Below the pieces are notes generated by a model. The model worked only from the letters and a program-made list of their open reading frames with translations. It made no database searches and was not told the DNA's origin. Positions 17,722 to 26,837 of a DNA stretch of 64,000 bases are shown piece by piece. Made by a program: the position numbers and the translations under genes. Source of the stretch: Burkholderiaceae bacterium. Lineage in GTDB: Bacteria; Pseudomonadota; Gammaproteobacteria; Burkholderiales; Burkholderiaceae_E. Each line of letters begins with the position of its first letter. Within the stretch, counting starts at the first letter, position 1. The stretch covers positions 2,294,001 to 2,358,000 of the forward strand of contig JAOSJU010000001.1 in assembly GCA_027493945.1 (NCBI GenBank), in the 5' to 3' direction.

Positions 17722-19065
17722 TCAACGTTCGCGACGCTCTCCTTGTTGCCGGCCGCGGGCCTCGCCCGGGCGCGGGCCGCGCGCTTCGCCCGGGTGCGGG
17801 CCACGGCTATCGCCGAAGCGCGGACCGCGCGCTTCGGGTTGGCCGGGCGCCGGCCGGGCCGGCCGCTCGGGCTGCATCCGGGGCGGCGTCGCCATTTGCG
17901 GCCGCGGTTCTGCGCGCGGCGAAGGCGTCTGCATGCGGGGCGGTTCGCGGCTTGCCCAAGGCTGTTGCGGCCGATCGATCCGCGCACCTTGCGGTTCGGC
18001 ACGCGGGACCGGCATCGGCTTCTGCACCCGCTGCGGAATCGATTCGGGTCGGCGCTGCGGAGGCGGGTTGCGCGGCGTCGCGTCGTCGCGGCGCTGGCCG
18101 AAATCGCGGTCGCCGGCGCCGCGGCCGTTGCGGAAGTCGCGCGGGCCGGGGCCGGGCATTTGCTGCCATTGGCGGTCACGGCCTTGCCAATCGCCGCCGC
18201 GGCCCTGCCATTCACCGCCGCGCCGGCGCTCGGAGTCGTGCCGCCAGATGACGGGGCCCGATGCACCGGGCCGGGTGACGATCACGTTGTTGACCCGGTG
18301 GTTGTCGACCACCACGTACCGGTTGCGCCAGACCGGCCGCGGGTCGTGCCAGAGCCGCGGGCGCACGGCCACGTACGGGCTCCATGCGAATCCCGACCCG
18401 TAGACGACGGAGAAATGCGGCGGCCGGTAGGCCGGCGGCGGCACCCAGAAGAAGGGCGGCCGGTCGGGCCACCACCAGGCGCCGAACACGACGACCGGGT
18501 TGTAGTACGGCACCCAGAGGTAGCCCGGCCGCGCGGGCTCGATCGCGATGATCCGGTCCTGCACGATCACCTGTTGCTGGTCGGTCGAGTACAGGGTGCC
18601 GGCAGCCCAGGCGCGCGCGCGCAGCGACTGGACGGTGTCCATCATCTGGTCGCGCTGCGCGAGGAGCGCGTCGCCGAGCTGCTCGGTCCATTCGAGCCGC
18701 TCGCTCATCATCGCCAGGACCGACGGAAACTGCGTCAATGCGCGCACGCTCGGATCCCATGGCATGGCTTCCACGGCATCGGCCAGCGCGTCGCCGGTCA
18801 GGCCGGGGTTCTGGCGCACGAAGCGGTCGGCCTGGACCACGTCGAGCGGCCAGGTCGACGCCATCAGCACCTGCGCAAGCAGCGCGTCCGGGTACAGCGC
18901 GATCGGGGCGAGCATCTGGTCGAGCTCTTCCTGCGCGTACGGAGCCTGCGCCGGCGCGGATGCGTACACCTGTTCCTGCGCGTGCGACGGTGCCGTCGGC
19001 GCCAGCATCATCGTCGTCGTCGCGGCCGCGCAGGCCAGCCACGCGATCGTGCCGCGTCGTTTCAT
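17722..19065 (-). CDS. DUF3300 secreted protein, second copy
   Basis: 447 residues, intact, start ATG 19065 (MKRRGTIAWLACAAAT). Signal peptide to about residue 30, DUF3300 core (QMLAPIALYPDALLAQVLMAST, FPSVLAMMSERLEWTEQLG), aromatic segments (VFGAWWWPDRPPFFWVPPPAYRPP), then a long Gly/Arg/Pro-rich tail with repeated PGEARGPR units. It is clearly homologous to the next gene downstream over the core, so the two are a tandem duplication that diverged mainly in the tail. The tail is basic and probably disordered. Role unknown. Confidence 0.85.
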   Translation of the reverse strand: MKRRGTIAWLACAAATTTMMLAPTAPSHAQEQVYASAPAQAPYAQEELDQMLAPIALYPDALLAQVLMASTWPLDVVQADRFVRQNPGLTGDALADAVEAMPWDPSVRALTQFPSVLAMMSERLEWTEQLGDALLAQRDQMMDTVQSLRARAWAAGTLYSTDQQQVIVQDRIIAIEPARPGYLWVPYYNPVVVFGAWWWPDRPPFFWVPPPAYRPPHFSVVYGSGFAWSPYVAVRPRLWHDPRPVWRNRYVVVDNHRVNNVIVTRPGASGPVIWRHDSERRRGGEWQGRGGDWQGRDRQWQQMPGPGPRDFRNGRGAGDRDFGQRRDDATPRNPPPQRRPESIPQRVQKPMPVPRAEPQGARIDRPQQPWASREPPRMQTPSPRAEPRPQMATPPRMQPERPARPAPGQPEARGPRFGDSRGPHPGEARGPRPGEARGRQQGERRER

Positions 19066-19192
19066 CGTCCACCCCGCATTCGATGCGTATGCCATGTCCG
19101 TGAGAACGCCCGGCCGCGCCGCCGGGCCGACAGAACCGGACCGTCGAGCGGGTAAGCAGATGTAAAGCCGCCGACCGGGCGTAACCGGGTTC

Positions 19193-21520
19193 TCAGTCGC
19201 GCAGAACGCTCCAGACGCGCTCGGGCGTCAGCGGCATCTGCACCGACAGGGCGCGCTCGCCCTTGCCGGCGCGCCACAGCGCGTCGACGACCGCATTGAC
19301 CACGCAGGGCGTCGCGCCGATGGTGCCCAGCTCGCCGACGCCCTTGACGCCAAGCGGGTTGGTGAGACACGGGATCGACGGGTCCATTTCGGTGCGAAAG
19401 AAGCGTCCCGCGAGATCGGCGCGCGGCATCGCATAGTCGAGGAAGCTGGCCGACAGCAATTGGCCGCTCGACCGGTCGTGGATGACCTGCTCGCACAGCG
19501 CCCGGCCCATGCCCTGCACCGCGCCGCCGTCGAGCTGGCCGCGCACGATGTCGGGATTCACCACGCGGCCCACGTCGTTGACCGACGCGTAGCCGAGCAC
19601 CTCGATCGCGCCGGTGTCGGGGTCGATCTCGACTTCGCAGACGTGGCAGCCGTTGGGCCAGCTCGACCCCTCGACCGAGCTGGTCGAGTCCATCCAGATG
19701 CGCCGTTCGGGCTGGCGCGCGGCCAACTCGAACAGCCCGATCGAGCGATCGGTGCCGACGATGCGGAAGGCGCCGTCGACGTATTCGATGTCGGCCTGCG
19801 GGGCCTCGAGCGCGTCGGCGGCGAGGTCCTGCGCCTTGCGCACCGTGCGCTCGGAGGCCACGCGCACCGCCGAGCCGCCGGTGAACAGCGAGCGCGACCC
19901 GGCGCTGCCGAAACCGCTGCCGCGGTCGGTGTCGCCCTGCACGATGCGGATCCGCTCGATCGGCACCTGGAACACGTCGACCGCCAGCTGCGCATAGCTG
20001 GTCGCGATGCCCTGTCCCATCGCCTGCGTGGCCGAGTAGATCTCGATGAAGCCGTCGGCCGCGACGTCGACGGTGACGCGCTCCTCGAACGCGTTGCCGC
20101 CGGTCCATTCGAGGAAGGTGGCGATGCCGCGGCCGCGCAGCCGCCCGCGCGCCTTCGATGCGGCCAGCCGCGCGTCGAAGCCGTCCCAATCGGCGAGCGC
20201 GAGCGCCTGGTCCATGATCGACTCGAAGCGCCCGCTGTCGTAGGTCTGGCCCATCGGGTTGCGGTACGGCATCTGCTCGGGCTGGATCATGTTGCGCCGG
20301 CGCAGCTCGGCCTGGCCGATGCCGAGCTTGCGTGCGGCGGCGTCCATCAGCCGCTCGGTGATGTAGATCGCCTCGGGGCGGCCGGCGCCGCGATACGCGC
20401 CGGTGGTCGTGGTGTGCGTGAGGATCGCGCTGAACTCGAAGTCGATCACCGGGATGTCGTAGACGCTGGTCTGCACCCACGGGCCGATCAGCAGCTGGAT
20501 CGCCACGCCGGTGGGCGTGGCGTAGGCGCCGACGTTGGCCAGCGCGCGGATGCGCATCGCGAGGATGCGCCCGCTCGCGTCGAGCGCGAGTTCGGCGCGG
20601 CTGCGAACGTCGCGGCCGTGCGTGGCGCCGAGGAACTCGTCGCTGCGCTCGGCGCACCACTTGACGGGCCGCTGCAGGTGGCGCGCGGCGAACGCGACCG
20701 CCGCGTCCTCGGGATACAGGCCGGTCTTCATGCCGAAGCCGCCGCCGACGTCGCCCACGACGACGCGCACGCTCTCCTTCGGGATCTTCAACAGGTCTTG
20801 CGCGAGCGTGTCGCGCGCCCCCGATGGCATCTGCGTGCTCATCCGCAGGGTGAGGCGCGCGGCGGACGAGTCCCAGGTGGCCAGCACCGCGCGCGGCTCC
20901 ATCGCCGACGGTGCGAGCCGCTGGTTGACGAGGTCGAGCGACACCACGTGCGTGGCGGCGCGAAACGCGGCGTCGGCGGCCGCGGCATCGCCGTGGCGCA
21001 TCGCGGCAGCGAGGTTGCCGAGCGCCTCGTCGCACACCCGCGGCGCGCCCGGAGCGATCGCGTCGTCGAGGTCGGCCACGGCGGGCAGGTCTTCGTAGTC
21101 GACCAGGATCGCGTCGCGCGCATCGATCGCGGCCCGCTGCGTCTCGGCGACGATGGCGGCGACCGCTTCGCCGACGAAGCGCACACGCTCGTGCGCGAGC
21201 GGGCGCCGCGGCGGCGCTGCGCCTTGCGAGCCGTCGGGTCGCTTGAAGCCCGTCGGACCGGGGAAGACGCCCACGCCGGCGCGCACCAGGTCCTCGCCGG
21301 TCAGAATCGCGACGACGCCCGGGATGGCGCGCGCCGCCGACGCGTCGATCGACACGATGCGCGCGTGCGCGTGCGGCGAGCGCAGGAAGCACAGCTGCGC
21401 CTGGCCGTCGGCGTCGAAGTCGTCGACGAACGCGCCGCGGCCGGCAACCAGCGTGGCGTCCTCGATGCGCCGGACGGCCTGGCCGCTGCCGAAGCGTCCG
21501 TAGCGGGTGGAATCGGGCAA
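19193..21520 (-). CDS. Molybdopterin-binding dehydrogenase large subunit (CoxL form II type)
   Basis: 775 residues from TTG 21520, preceded by CGGAG. Xanthine-oxidase family large subunit: N-terminal a/b-hammerhead (GRGAFVDDF to TGEDLV), then the Mo-cofactor domain with GDVGGGFGMK, AYRGAGRPEA, QAMGQGI and the catalytic Glu in GVGELG. The active-site loop is AYRGAGR, the form II pattern, not the AYRCSFR of true CO dehydrogenase. No medium (FAD) or small (2Fe-2S) subunit gene is adjacent, which is unusual because all three normally form an operon. Substrate probably an aldehyde or N-heterocycle; not determined. Confidence 0.9.
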   Translation of the reverse strand: MPDSTRYGRFGSGQAVRRIEDATLVAGRGAFVDDFDADGQAQLCFLRSPHAHARIVSIDASAARAIPGVVAILTGEDLVRAGVGVFPGPTGFKRPDGSQGAAPPRRPLAHERVRFVGEAVAAIVAETQRAAIDARDAILVDYEDLPAVADLDDAIAPGAPRVCDEALGNLAAAMRHGDAAAADAAFRAATHVVSLDLVNQRLAPSAMEPRAVLATWDSSAARLTLRMSTQMPSGARDTLAQDLLKIPKESVRVVVGDVGGGFGMKTGLYPEDAAVAFAARHLQRPVKWCAERSDEFLGATHGRDVRSRAELALDASGRILAMRIRALANVGAYATPTGVAIQLLIGPWVQTSVYDIPVIDFEFSAILTHTTTTGAYRGAGRPEAIYITERLMDAAARKLGIGQAELRRRNMIQPEQMPYRNPMGQTYDSGRFESIMDQALALADWDGFDARLAASKARGRLRGRGIATFLEWTGGNAFEERVTVDVAADGFIEIYSATQAMGQGIATSYAQLAVDVFQVPIERIRIVQGDTDRGSGFGSAGSRSLFTGGSAVRVASERTVRKAQDLAADALEAPQADIEYVDGAFRIVGTDRSIGLFELAARQPERRIWMDSTSSVEGSSWPNGCHVCEVEIDPDTGAIEVLGYASVNDVGRVVNPDIVRGQLDGGAVQGMGRALCEQVIHDRSSGQLLSASFLDYAMPRADLAGRFFRTEMDPSIPCLTNPLGVKGVGELGTIGATPCVVNAVVDALWRAGKGERALSVQMPLTPERVWSVLRD

Positions 21521-21670
21521 GTTCGGGTCTCCGGGGCAATGCGGGGCGGCAGGGACTCGCCGCCGGGCCATCGTACTGCAATCGTCGCGGGTGGATCTGT
21601 CGCGGGCGGCGCTTGCGAAGCGGGGCGGTTCGGCCCAGCATGACGGATCCGTGTTCACCGGAGAACGACC

Positions 21671-22231
21671 ATGAGCGTCCTGTCCAGGGCCGCCGTCGCC
21701 GGCGCGCTCACGCTGGCCTGCGGCAGCGCGTTCGCGTTCCAGTTGAGCAGTCCCGACATCGGCCCGCGCGCGATGATCGGCAACAAGTTCGTCTTCAAGG
21801 GCTTCGGCTGCGAAGGCGAGAACGTCTCGCCGGCGCTCGCATGGAAAGCGCCGCCCGCGGGCACGAAGAGCTTCGCGCTGCTGGTGCACGATCCCGACGC
21901 GCCCACCGGCGGCGCGGGCTGGTGGCACTGGGTCGTCTACAACCTGCCTGCCGGCACCGCTTCGCTGGCGCAAGGCGCCGGCTCGGCCGACGGCAGCAAG
22001 CTTCCCGCGGGCTCGGCCCAGCAGAAGACCGACTTCGGCGCGCCGGGCTGGGGCGGGCCGTGCCCGCCTGCGGGCGACAAGGCGCACCGCTACGTGTTCA
22101 CGATCTATGCGCTGAAGGTCGACAAGCTCGACATCCCGGACGGAGCGAGCGCGTCGCTGGTCGGGTTCATGGTCAACGCGAACGCGATCGGCAGGGCGAC
22201 GCTGGTCGGCAAGTACGGGCGGAAGAAATAG
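21671..22231 (+). CDS. YbhB/YbcL family (PEBP-like) periplasmic protein
   Basis: 186 residues with a signal peptide (to about GSAFAF). Bacterial homologue of phosphatidylethanolamine-binding / Raf kinase inhibitor proteins. The family pocket is visible: DPDAPTGGAGWWHWVVYNLP, FGAPGWGGPCPPAGDKAHRY and the C-terminal helix. Physiological role in bacteria is unclear. Its stop overlaps the putative ribosome region of the lipid kinase gene, suggesting co-transcription. Confidence 0.9.
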   Translation: MSVLSRAAVAGALTLACGSAFAFQLSSPDIGPRAMIGNKFVFKGFGCEGENVSPALAWKAPPAGTKSFALLVHDPDAPTGGAGWWHWVVYNLPAGTASLAQGAGSADGSKLPAGSAQQKTDFGAPGWGGPCPPAGDKAHRYVFTIYALKVDKLDIPDGASASLVGFMVNANAIGRATLVGKYGRKK

Positions 22232-22236
22232 TCGCG

Positions 22237-23118
22237 TTGGTGCTGCTGAATCCGCGCGCCGCCGGAGGGCGCGCGCGGCGCCTGGCCGATCCGGTGCGGC
22301 AGTGGCTGGAGACACGCGCGCCCGAGGCAGTGTTCGCGCTGGCCGACGACATCGTGCGCGCGCGCGAGTTGTTGCACGCCCGCTCCGAAGGGTCGCGCGT
22401 GGTGCTGGTGGGCGGCGACGGCACCGTGCACCGGCTGCTTCCGGAGTTGCTTGCGCGAAGCCTGGTGCTGGGCCTGGTGCCGGTGGGCAGCGGTAACGAC
22501 CTGGCCGGCGCGCTGGGGCTGCGCGGGCTGGCCTGGGACGACGCGCTGGCGCGCGCGCTGCACGGGCCGGCCTCGCGCTGCGACCTCGGCGAGTTGTCGA
22601 GCGCGGCCGGCGCGCTGCCGTTCGCTTCGAGCCTCGCCGCCGGATTCGACGCGGCGATCGCGCGGCGCGCGGGCGAGGGGCCGCAATGGCTGCGCGGCTT
22701 GCCGCGCTACCTGTGGGCCACGCTGGGCGAGCTGGCTGCGCTGCGCCGAAGACGATTGCGCGTGTTCGTCGATGGCGCGCTCGCGCACGACGCAGACACG
22801 CTGTTCGCCTCGTGCCTGAACACGCCGACGTACGGCGCCGGAATGCCGGCGGTGCCCGGTGCGCGCATCGACGATGGGCGCCTCGACCTGCTGGTCGCGG
22901 GCCGCTTCGGGCGCGCCGGGGCGCTGCTGATGTTGCCGCGCCTGCTCGCCGGTCAGCACCTCGGGCATCCCGAGGTACGCACCGTGCGTTTCGCACAGCT
23001 GCGCGTCGAGTGCGACGTCGATCTGCCGCTGGCGGCGGACGGCGAGCCGCTGGCCGGGGCGCGCGAGTTCTCCGTTCGGGCACTGCCCGGGGCGCTGCGG
23101 GTGGTGCGCGCCGCGTAG
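22237..23118 (+). CDS. Diacylglycerol/lipid kinase family protein (YegS/DagK type)
   Basis: About 293 residues; starts at TTG 22237 or GTG 22240, just after the PEBP stop, since the conserved region begins at once (VLLNPRAAGGRARR). The DAGK catalytic domain shows VVLVGGDGTVHRLL with the GGDGT nucleotide loop and VPVGSGNDLAGALGL. The C-terminal beta domain follows. It would phosphorylate a lipid or sphingoid substrate with ATP at the membrane; the substrate is not evident. No frame break. Confidence 0.85.
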   Translation: MVLLNPRAAGGRARRLADPVRQWLETRAPEAVFALADDIVRARELLHARSEGSRVVLVGGDGTVHRLLPELLARSLVLGLVPVGSGNDLAGALGLRGLAWDDALARALHGPASRCDLGELSSAAGALPFASSLAAGFDAAIARRAGEGPQWLRGLPRYLWATLGELAALRRRRLRVFVDGALAHDADTLFASCLNTPTYGAGMPAVPGARIDDGRLDLLVAGRFGRAGALLMLPRLLAGQHLGHPEVRTVRFAQLRVECDVDLPLAADGEPLAGAREFSVRALPGALRVVRAA

Positions 23119-23136
23119 ACAGCCTCGGGAAATGGT

Positions 23137-23184
23137 CTTAAGAGCCGCCTAAGACAGCGGGTCGACAGTCCTGTGCATCGACCC
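23137..23184 (+). promoter_or_regulatory. Operator-like sites upstream of htrA
   Basis: 23137-23153 reads CTTAAG-N5-CCTAAG, one mismatch from the direct-repeat box of PmrA/QseB-type response regulators. Just after it, GGGTCGA (23159-23165) and TCGACCC (23178-23184) form a perfect 7-bp inverted repeat, and CTGTGCA/TGCACAG a second one reaching the ribosome site. The 95-base gap therefore looks like a controlled promoter region; which regulator acts is inferred. Confidence 0.5.
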
Positions 23185-23213
23185 AGCAGGGTACCTGCAC
23201 AGGAGAAGAAGAC

Positions 23214-24686
23214 ATGAGCAATCGTTCGATGACGCCTTCCCGCCTCGTCGTTGCGCTGGCTGCCGCCGGAGTGATCGGCGGCGTGGGCGCCACCTTCGTT
23301 TCAGGATCGATCGCCCGCGCGGCGGCCCCGGTTGCGGCATCCAGCGCATCCGCCGTCGCAGCGCCCGCCCCCGTGATCGCGCCGACCGACTTCACGCAGG
23401 TCGTGCAGCGCTATGGGCCGGCGGTCGTCAACATCAGCGTGAGCGGCATGAAGAAGGTGGCCGGGCAGGGCCTTCCCCCGGGCTGGATCCCGACGACCCG
23501 TTCTATCAGTTCTTCAAGCGCTTCGCGGTGCCCGGCGGGCGGGGCGAGCGCGAGATGCCGGTGCGCGGCGAGGGCTCGGGCTTCATCGTCGACCCCAACG
23601 GCATCATCCTGACCAACGCGCACGTGGTGGCCGACGCGAAGGACGTCACCGTGAAGCTCACCGACCGCCGCGAGTTCCGGGCAAAGGTGCTGGGCTCGGA
23701 TCCGAAGACCGACGTCGCGGTGCTGAAGATCGACGCGAAGAACCTGCCGGTGGTGCCGCTGGGCAGCGCGCGCGACCTGAAGGTCGGCGAATGGGTGCTG
23801 GCGATCGGCTCGCCGTTCGGCTTCGAGAACTCGGTGACCGCCGGCGTGGTCAGCGCCAAGGGCCGCTCGCTGCCCGACGATGGCTACGTGCCGTTCATCC
23901 AGACCGACGTGGCGGTGAACCCGGGCAACTCCGGAGGGCCGCTGTTCGACGCGCGCGGCGAGGTGGTGGGCATCAACTCCCAGATCTTCAGCCGCACCGG
24001 CGGCTACCAGGGGTTGTCGTTCGCGATCCCGATCGACGTGGCCACGCGCGTGCGCGACCAGATCGTCGCGCACGGCTCGGTGCGCCATGCGAAGCTCGGC
24101 GTCACCGTCCGAGGAGGTGAACCAGACGCTGGCCGATTCGTTCAGGCTCGAGAAACCCGAGGGCGCGCTGGTCGCCAACGTCGAGAAAGGCGGGCCGGCC
24201 GACCGCGCCGGCCTGAAGTCGGGCGACGTGATCCTCAAAGCCGACGGCAGGCCGATCGTGGCCTCCGGCGACCTGCCTGCGCTGATCGGCGAAGCATCGC
24301 CGGGCGACAAGGTCGCTCTCGAGGTCTGGCGCCAGGGCAAGCGCGAGGAGATCACCGCCCGGCTCGGCGACGCGAGCGACAAGGCCGCGAGCGCCGCCAC
24401 GACCGACGACAAGGCGGCCAAGGGCCGGGTCGGACTCGCGTTGCGGCCGCTCGATCCGCAGGAGCGGCGCGAGGCCGGGGTCGACGGCGGCCTGCTGATC
24501 GAGGGTGCCGGGGGGCCGGCGGCGATGGCTGGCGTGCAGCCGGGCGACGTGCTGATGGCGGTGGACGGCACGCCGGTGAAGAGCGTCGAGCAGGTGCGCG
24601 CGGTGCTGGCCAAGTCCGGCAAGTCGGTGGCGTTGCTGATCATGCGCGACGGCAACCGGATCTTCGTGCCGGTGCGGATCGGCTGA
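23214..24686 (+). CDS. Do-like periplasmic serine protease (HtrA/MucD), frame broken twice
   Basis: About 490 residues after repair, ATG 23214 with an AGGAG site. Envelope protease/chaperone for misfolded proteins. N-terminal membrane/signal segment (~10-37); trypsin-like domain with the triad His in TNAHVV, Asp in KTDVAVLKI and Ser in NPGNSGGPL; PDZ1 (GPADRAGLKSGDVILKADG) and PDZ2 (AMAGVQPGDVLMAVDG). Breaks: a G lost in the run 23480-23482 (PPG-LDPDDPFYQFF expected), and CG lost near 24110 (TV-REEVNQTLADSF expected from CGCGAG). Adjacent to petA, as in many betaproteobacteria. Both breaks fall in conserved sequence and are probably errors. Confidence 0.92.
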
Positions 24687-24718
24687 CGCGGCGCCGAGCC
24701 GCGACGCGAGGTGCCGTC

Positions 24719-25328
24719 ATGAGCACGTTCGAGGGTGTCGTCGGCCCACCCCCGGCCGACGGCGGGCCGGGAAGCACGCGCCGGCAGTGGCTGGTCGCCG
24801 CCACCGGCGTAGTCGGCGGCGTGGGGCTGCTCGCCACGGCCTGGCCGCTGGTCGACAGCATGGAGCCGTCGGCCCGGGCGCTGGCCGTGGGCGGGCCGGT
24901 AGTTGTCGATGTTTCGGATCTCGCGCCCGGCCATCTGCGCGTCGTGTCCTGGCGCGGCAAGCCGGTCTGGCTGATGCGCCGCACCGACGCGATGGTGCTC
25001 GCGCTTCGAGCAGCCCAACCCGGTGCTCGCCGATCCGGGTTCGAAGCGCTCGGAGCAGCCGGCATCGTGCGCGAACCCCACGCGCTCGGTGCACCCCGAC
25101 CTGTTCGTCGTGGTGGGCGTCTGCACCCACCTCGGCTGCTCGCCGGTGCTGCGGCTCGACGACGCCGCGCTGAATGCCGAGTTGCACGCGCCCGGAGGTT
25201 TCTTCTGCCCGTGCCACGGCTCGCGCTTCGACCTGGCGGGCCGCGTGGTGAAGAACGTGCCGGCACCGACCAACCTGGAAGTGCCGGAATACCGCTTCCT
25301 GTCCGACACGTCGCTGCAGATCGGCTGA
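24719..25328 (+). CDS. petA: Ubiquinol-cytochrome c reductase Rieske iron-sulfur subunit, frame broken once
   Basis: About 203 residues after repair. Rieske protein of the bc1 complex, which passes electrons from ubiquinol to cytochrome c1. Tat-type signal (STRRQWLVAATG) and anchor helix first; the 2Fe-2S ligands are in CTHLGC and CPCHGS, with the usual FDLAGRVVKNVPAPTNL after. Two bases are missing near 25007 (LALR-EQPNPVLADPGS expected; CGCGAG reduced to CGAG). petB and petC, which normally follow in one operon, are absent; the palindromic element at 25328 begins at the petA stop codon. Confidence 0.92.
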
Positions 25329-25489
25329 GAACGTGTGAAGCAATCGGCCGCGCCCGTCTTGCACGCCGAGGAAGCGCCCGTGCTTCGTTGCAAATGCTCG
25401 CCATATCGGCCGATATGGCTGCGCTTTGCGCCTCGCCCGGGCGCTTCCTGGCGTGCCTTCCGGGCGCGGCCGATTGCTTCACACGTTCT
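25328..25489. repeat. Long palindromic element, copy 2
   Basis: 162 bp, nearly palindromic throughout. Outer arms 25328-25356 and 25461-25489 are a perfect 29-bp inverted repeat; inner arms continue with small mismatches. The core at 25386-25432 is the inverse of the core in copy 1 (16100-16145), with ATATCGGCCGATAT as the central palindrome. Like copy 1 it lies between two convergent genes and starts exactly at a stop codon. Confidence 0.85.
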
Positions 25490-25503
25490 GAGCCGCGGGC
25501 GGC

Positions 25504-26745
25504 TCAGCTCGTGGCGAACATCGCTCCCACCGTGGCGGCCATCGCCGCGGTGGCGATCCAGCCGAGCCAGCGCAGCCGCGGCCCGATCGCGTTGGCGCCC
25601 ATCGTGTCGCGGCGGCTGGCGAGCAGCATCATCACCGCCATGATCGGCACCGCGGTCACGCCGTTGAGCACCGCCGCCCAGAACAGCGCCTTCACCGGAT
25701 CGAGCGGCGCGAAGCACAGCGCGACGCCGCCCACCGTCGCGATCGCGATCACGCCGTAGAAGCCGCGGCCTTCGCCGTGCTCGAGGCGCAGGCCGAGACT
25801 GCCGCGCCAGCCCGCGGAGCCGGCCACCGCGTACGCGGCCGAGCCGGCGAGCACCGGCACCGCGAGCATGCCGGTGCCGATGATCCCGAAGCTGAACAGC
25901 AGGAAGGTGAACTCGCCGGCGAGCGGGCGCAGCGCCTCGGCCGCCTGCGCCGAGGTCTGGATGTCGCGCACGCCGGCGGCGTGCAGCGTCGCCGCGGTGC
26001 TCAGGATGATGAAGAAGGCGATCAGGTTCGAGAACCCCATCCCCACGATCGTGTCGACCTTGATGCGGCGCAGGTGCCGGCGCACCTGCACCGGCGTGCG
26101 CGGCGGACCGCCGCGGACGTCGGCGTCCTCGACTTCCTGGCTGGCCTGCCAGAAGAACAGGTAAGGGCTGATCGTCGTGCCGAACAGCGCGACGACCATC
26201 AGCAGTACGTCATGCGTGTGCGTGAGCTTCGGCCACGCGGTTTCGCGCACGACCTGCAGCCAGTCGATCCGGATCGAGAAGGCGACCGCCACGTAGGCGA
26301 GCAGCGCCAGCGTCAGCCACTTCAGCACGCGCACGTAGCGCCGGTATGGCAGGAACACCTGCAGCACCGGGCACAGCAGGCCGAAGGTGACCGCGTAGAC
26401 GTGCGTCGAACCCCCGAGGATCAGCCACAGCGCCTCGGCCATTGCAGCGAGGTCGGCCGCGATGTTCAGCGTGTTGGCCACGAGCAGCATGCCGACCGTC
26501 GCGTACAGCACCGGCCGCGGGAACCGCTCGCGGATGTTGGCGGCGAGGCCGCGGCCGGTCACGTAGCCGATGCGCGCGCTGATCACCTGGATCGCGGCCA
26601 TCAGCGGCAGCGTGAACACGACAGTCCACAGCATCGAGTAACCGAACTGCGCGCCGGCCTGCGAGTAGGTGGCGATGCCGCTCGGGTCGTCGTCGGCCGC
26701 GCCGGTGATCAGGCCGGGGCCGAGCTGGCGCAGGCCGCGGCGCAT
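25504..26745 (-). CDS. Nramp-family transporter with altered metal-site motifs
   Basis: 413 residues from ATG 26745; the frame is open to 26925 and a longer N-terminus is possible. About eleven hydrophobic segments. TM1 carries GPGLITGAADDDPSGIAT, where classical Nramp has DPGN, and TM6 carries GTTISPYLFFW where classical Nramp has MPH. Loss of the TM6 Met and His implies that it does not select Mn or Fe in the classical way; related divergent Nramps include magnesium transporters, but the substrate here is unknown. Convergent with petA across the palindromic element. Confidence 0.85.
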   Translation of the reverse strand: MRRGLRQLGPGLITGAADDDPSGIATYSQAGAQFGYSMLWTVVFTLPLMAAIQVISARIGYVTGRGLAANIRERFPRPVLYATVGMLLVANTLNIAADLAAMAEALWLILGGSTHVYAVTFGLLCPVLQVFLPYRRYVRVLKWLTLALLAYVAVAFSIRIDWLQVVRETAWPKLTHTHDVLLMVVALFGTTISPYLFFWQASQEVEDADVRGGPPRTPVQVRRHLRRIKVDTIVGMGFSNLIAFFIILSTAATLHAAGVRDIQTSAQAAEALRPLAGEFTFLLFSFGIIGTGMLAVPVLAGSAAYAVAGSAGWRGSLGLRLEHGEGRGFYGVIAIATVGGVALCFAPLDPVKALFWAAVLNGVTAVPIMAVMMLLASRRDTMGANAIGPRLRWLGWIATAAMAATVGAMFATS

Positions 26746-26837
26746 GTTGCGCCGGACGTCGCGCTGGAAGCGAAGCCGGGCGATGTTGCGGATGGCGGGT
26801 TCCGGGGCGTCGGTGGGCGGCGGGGGTGCTGCGCAGG

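Noticed and set aside
19193..21520. Carbon monoxide dehydrogenase
   Set aside because: The active-site loop is AYRGAGR (form II), not AYRCSFR, and the other subunits are absent.
21600..23083. Extension of the CoxL frame far upstream
   Set aside because: The family start is at 21520 with a ribosome site; upstream codons are antisense to the PEBP and lipid kinase genes.
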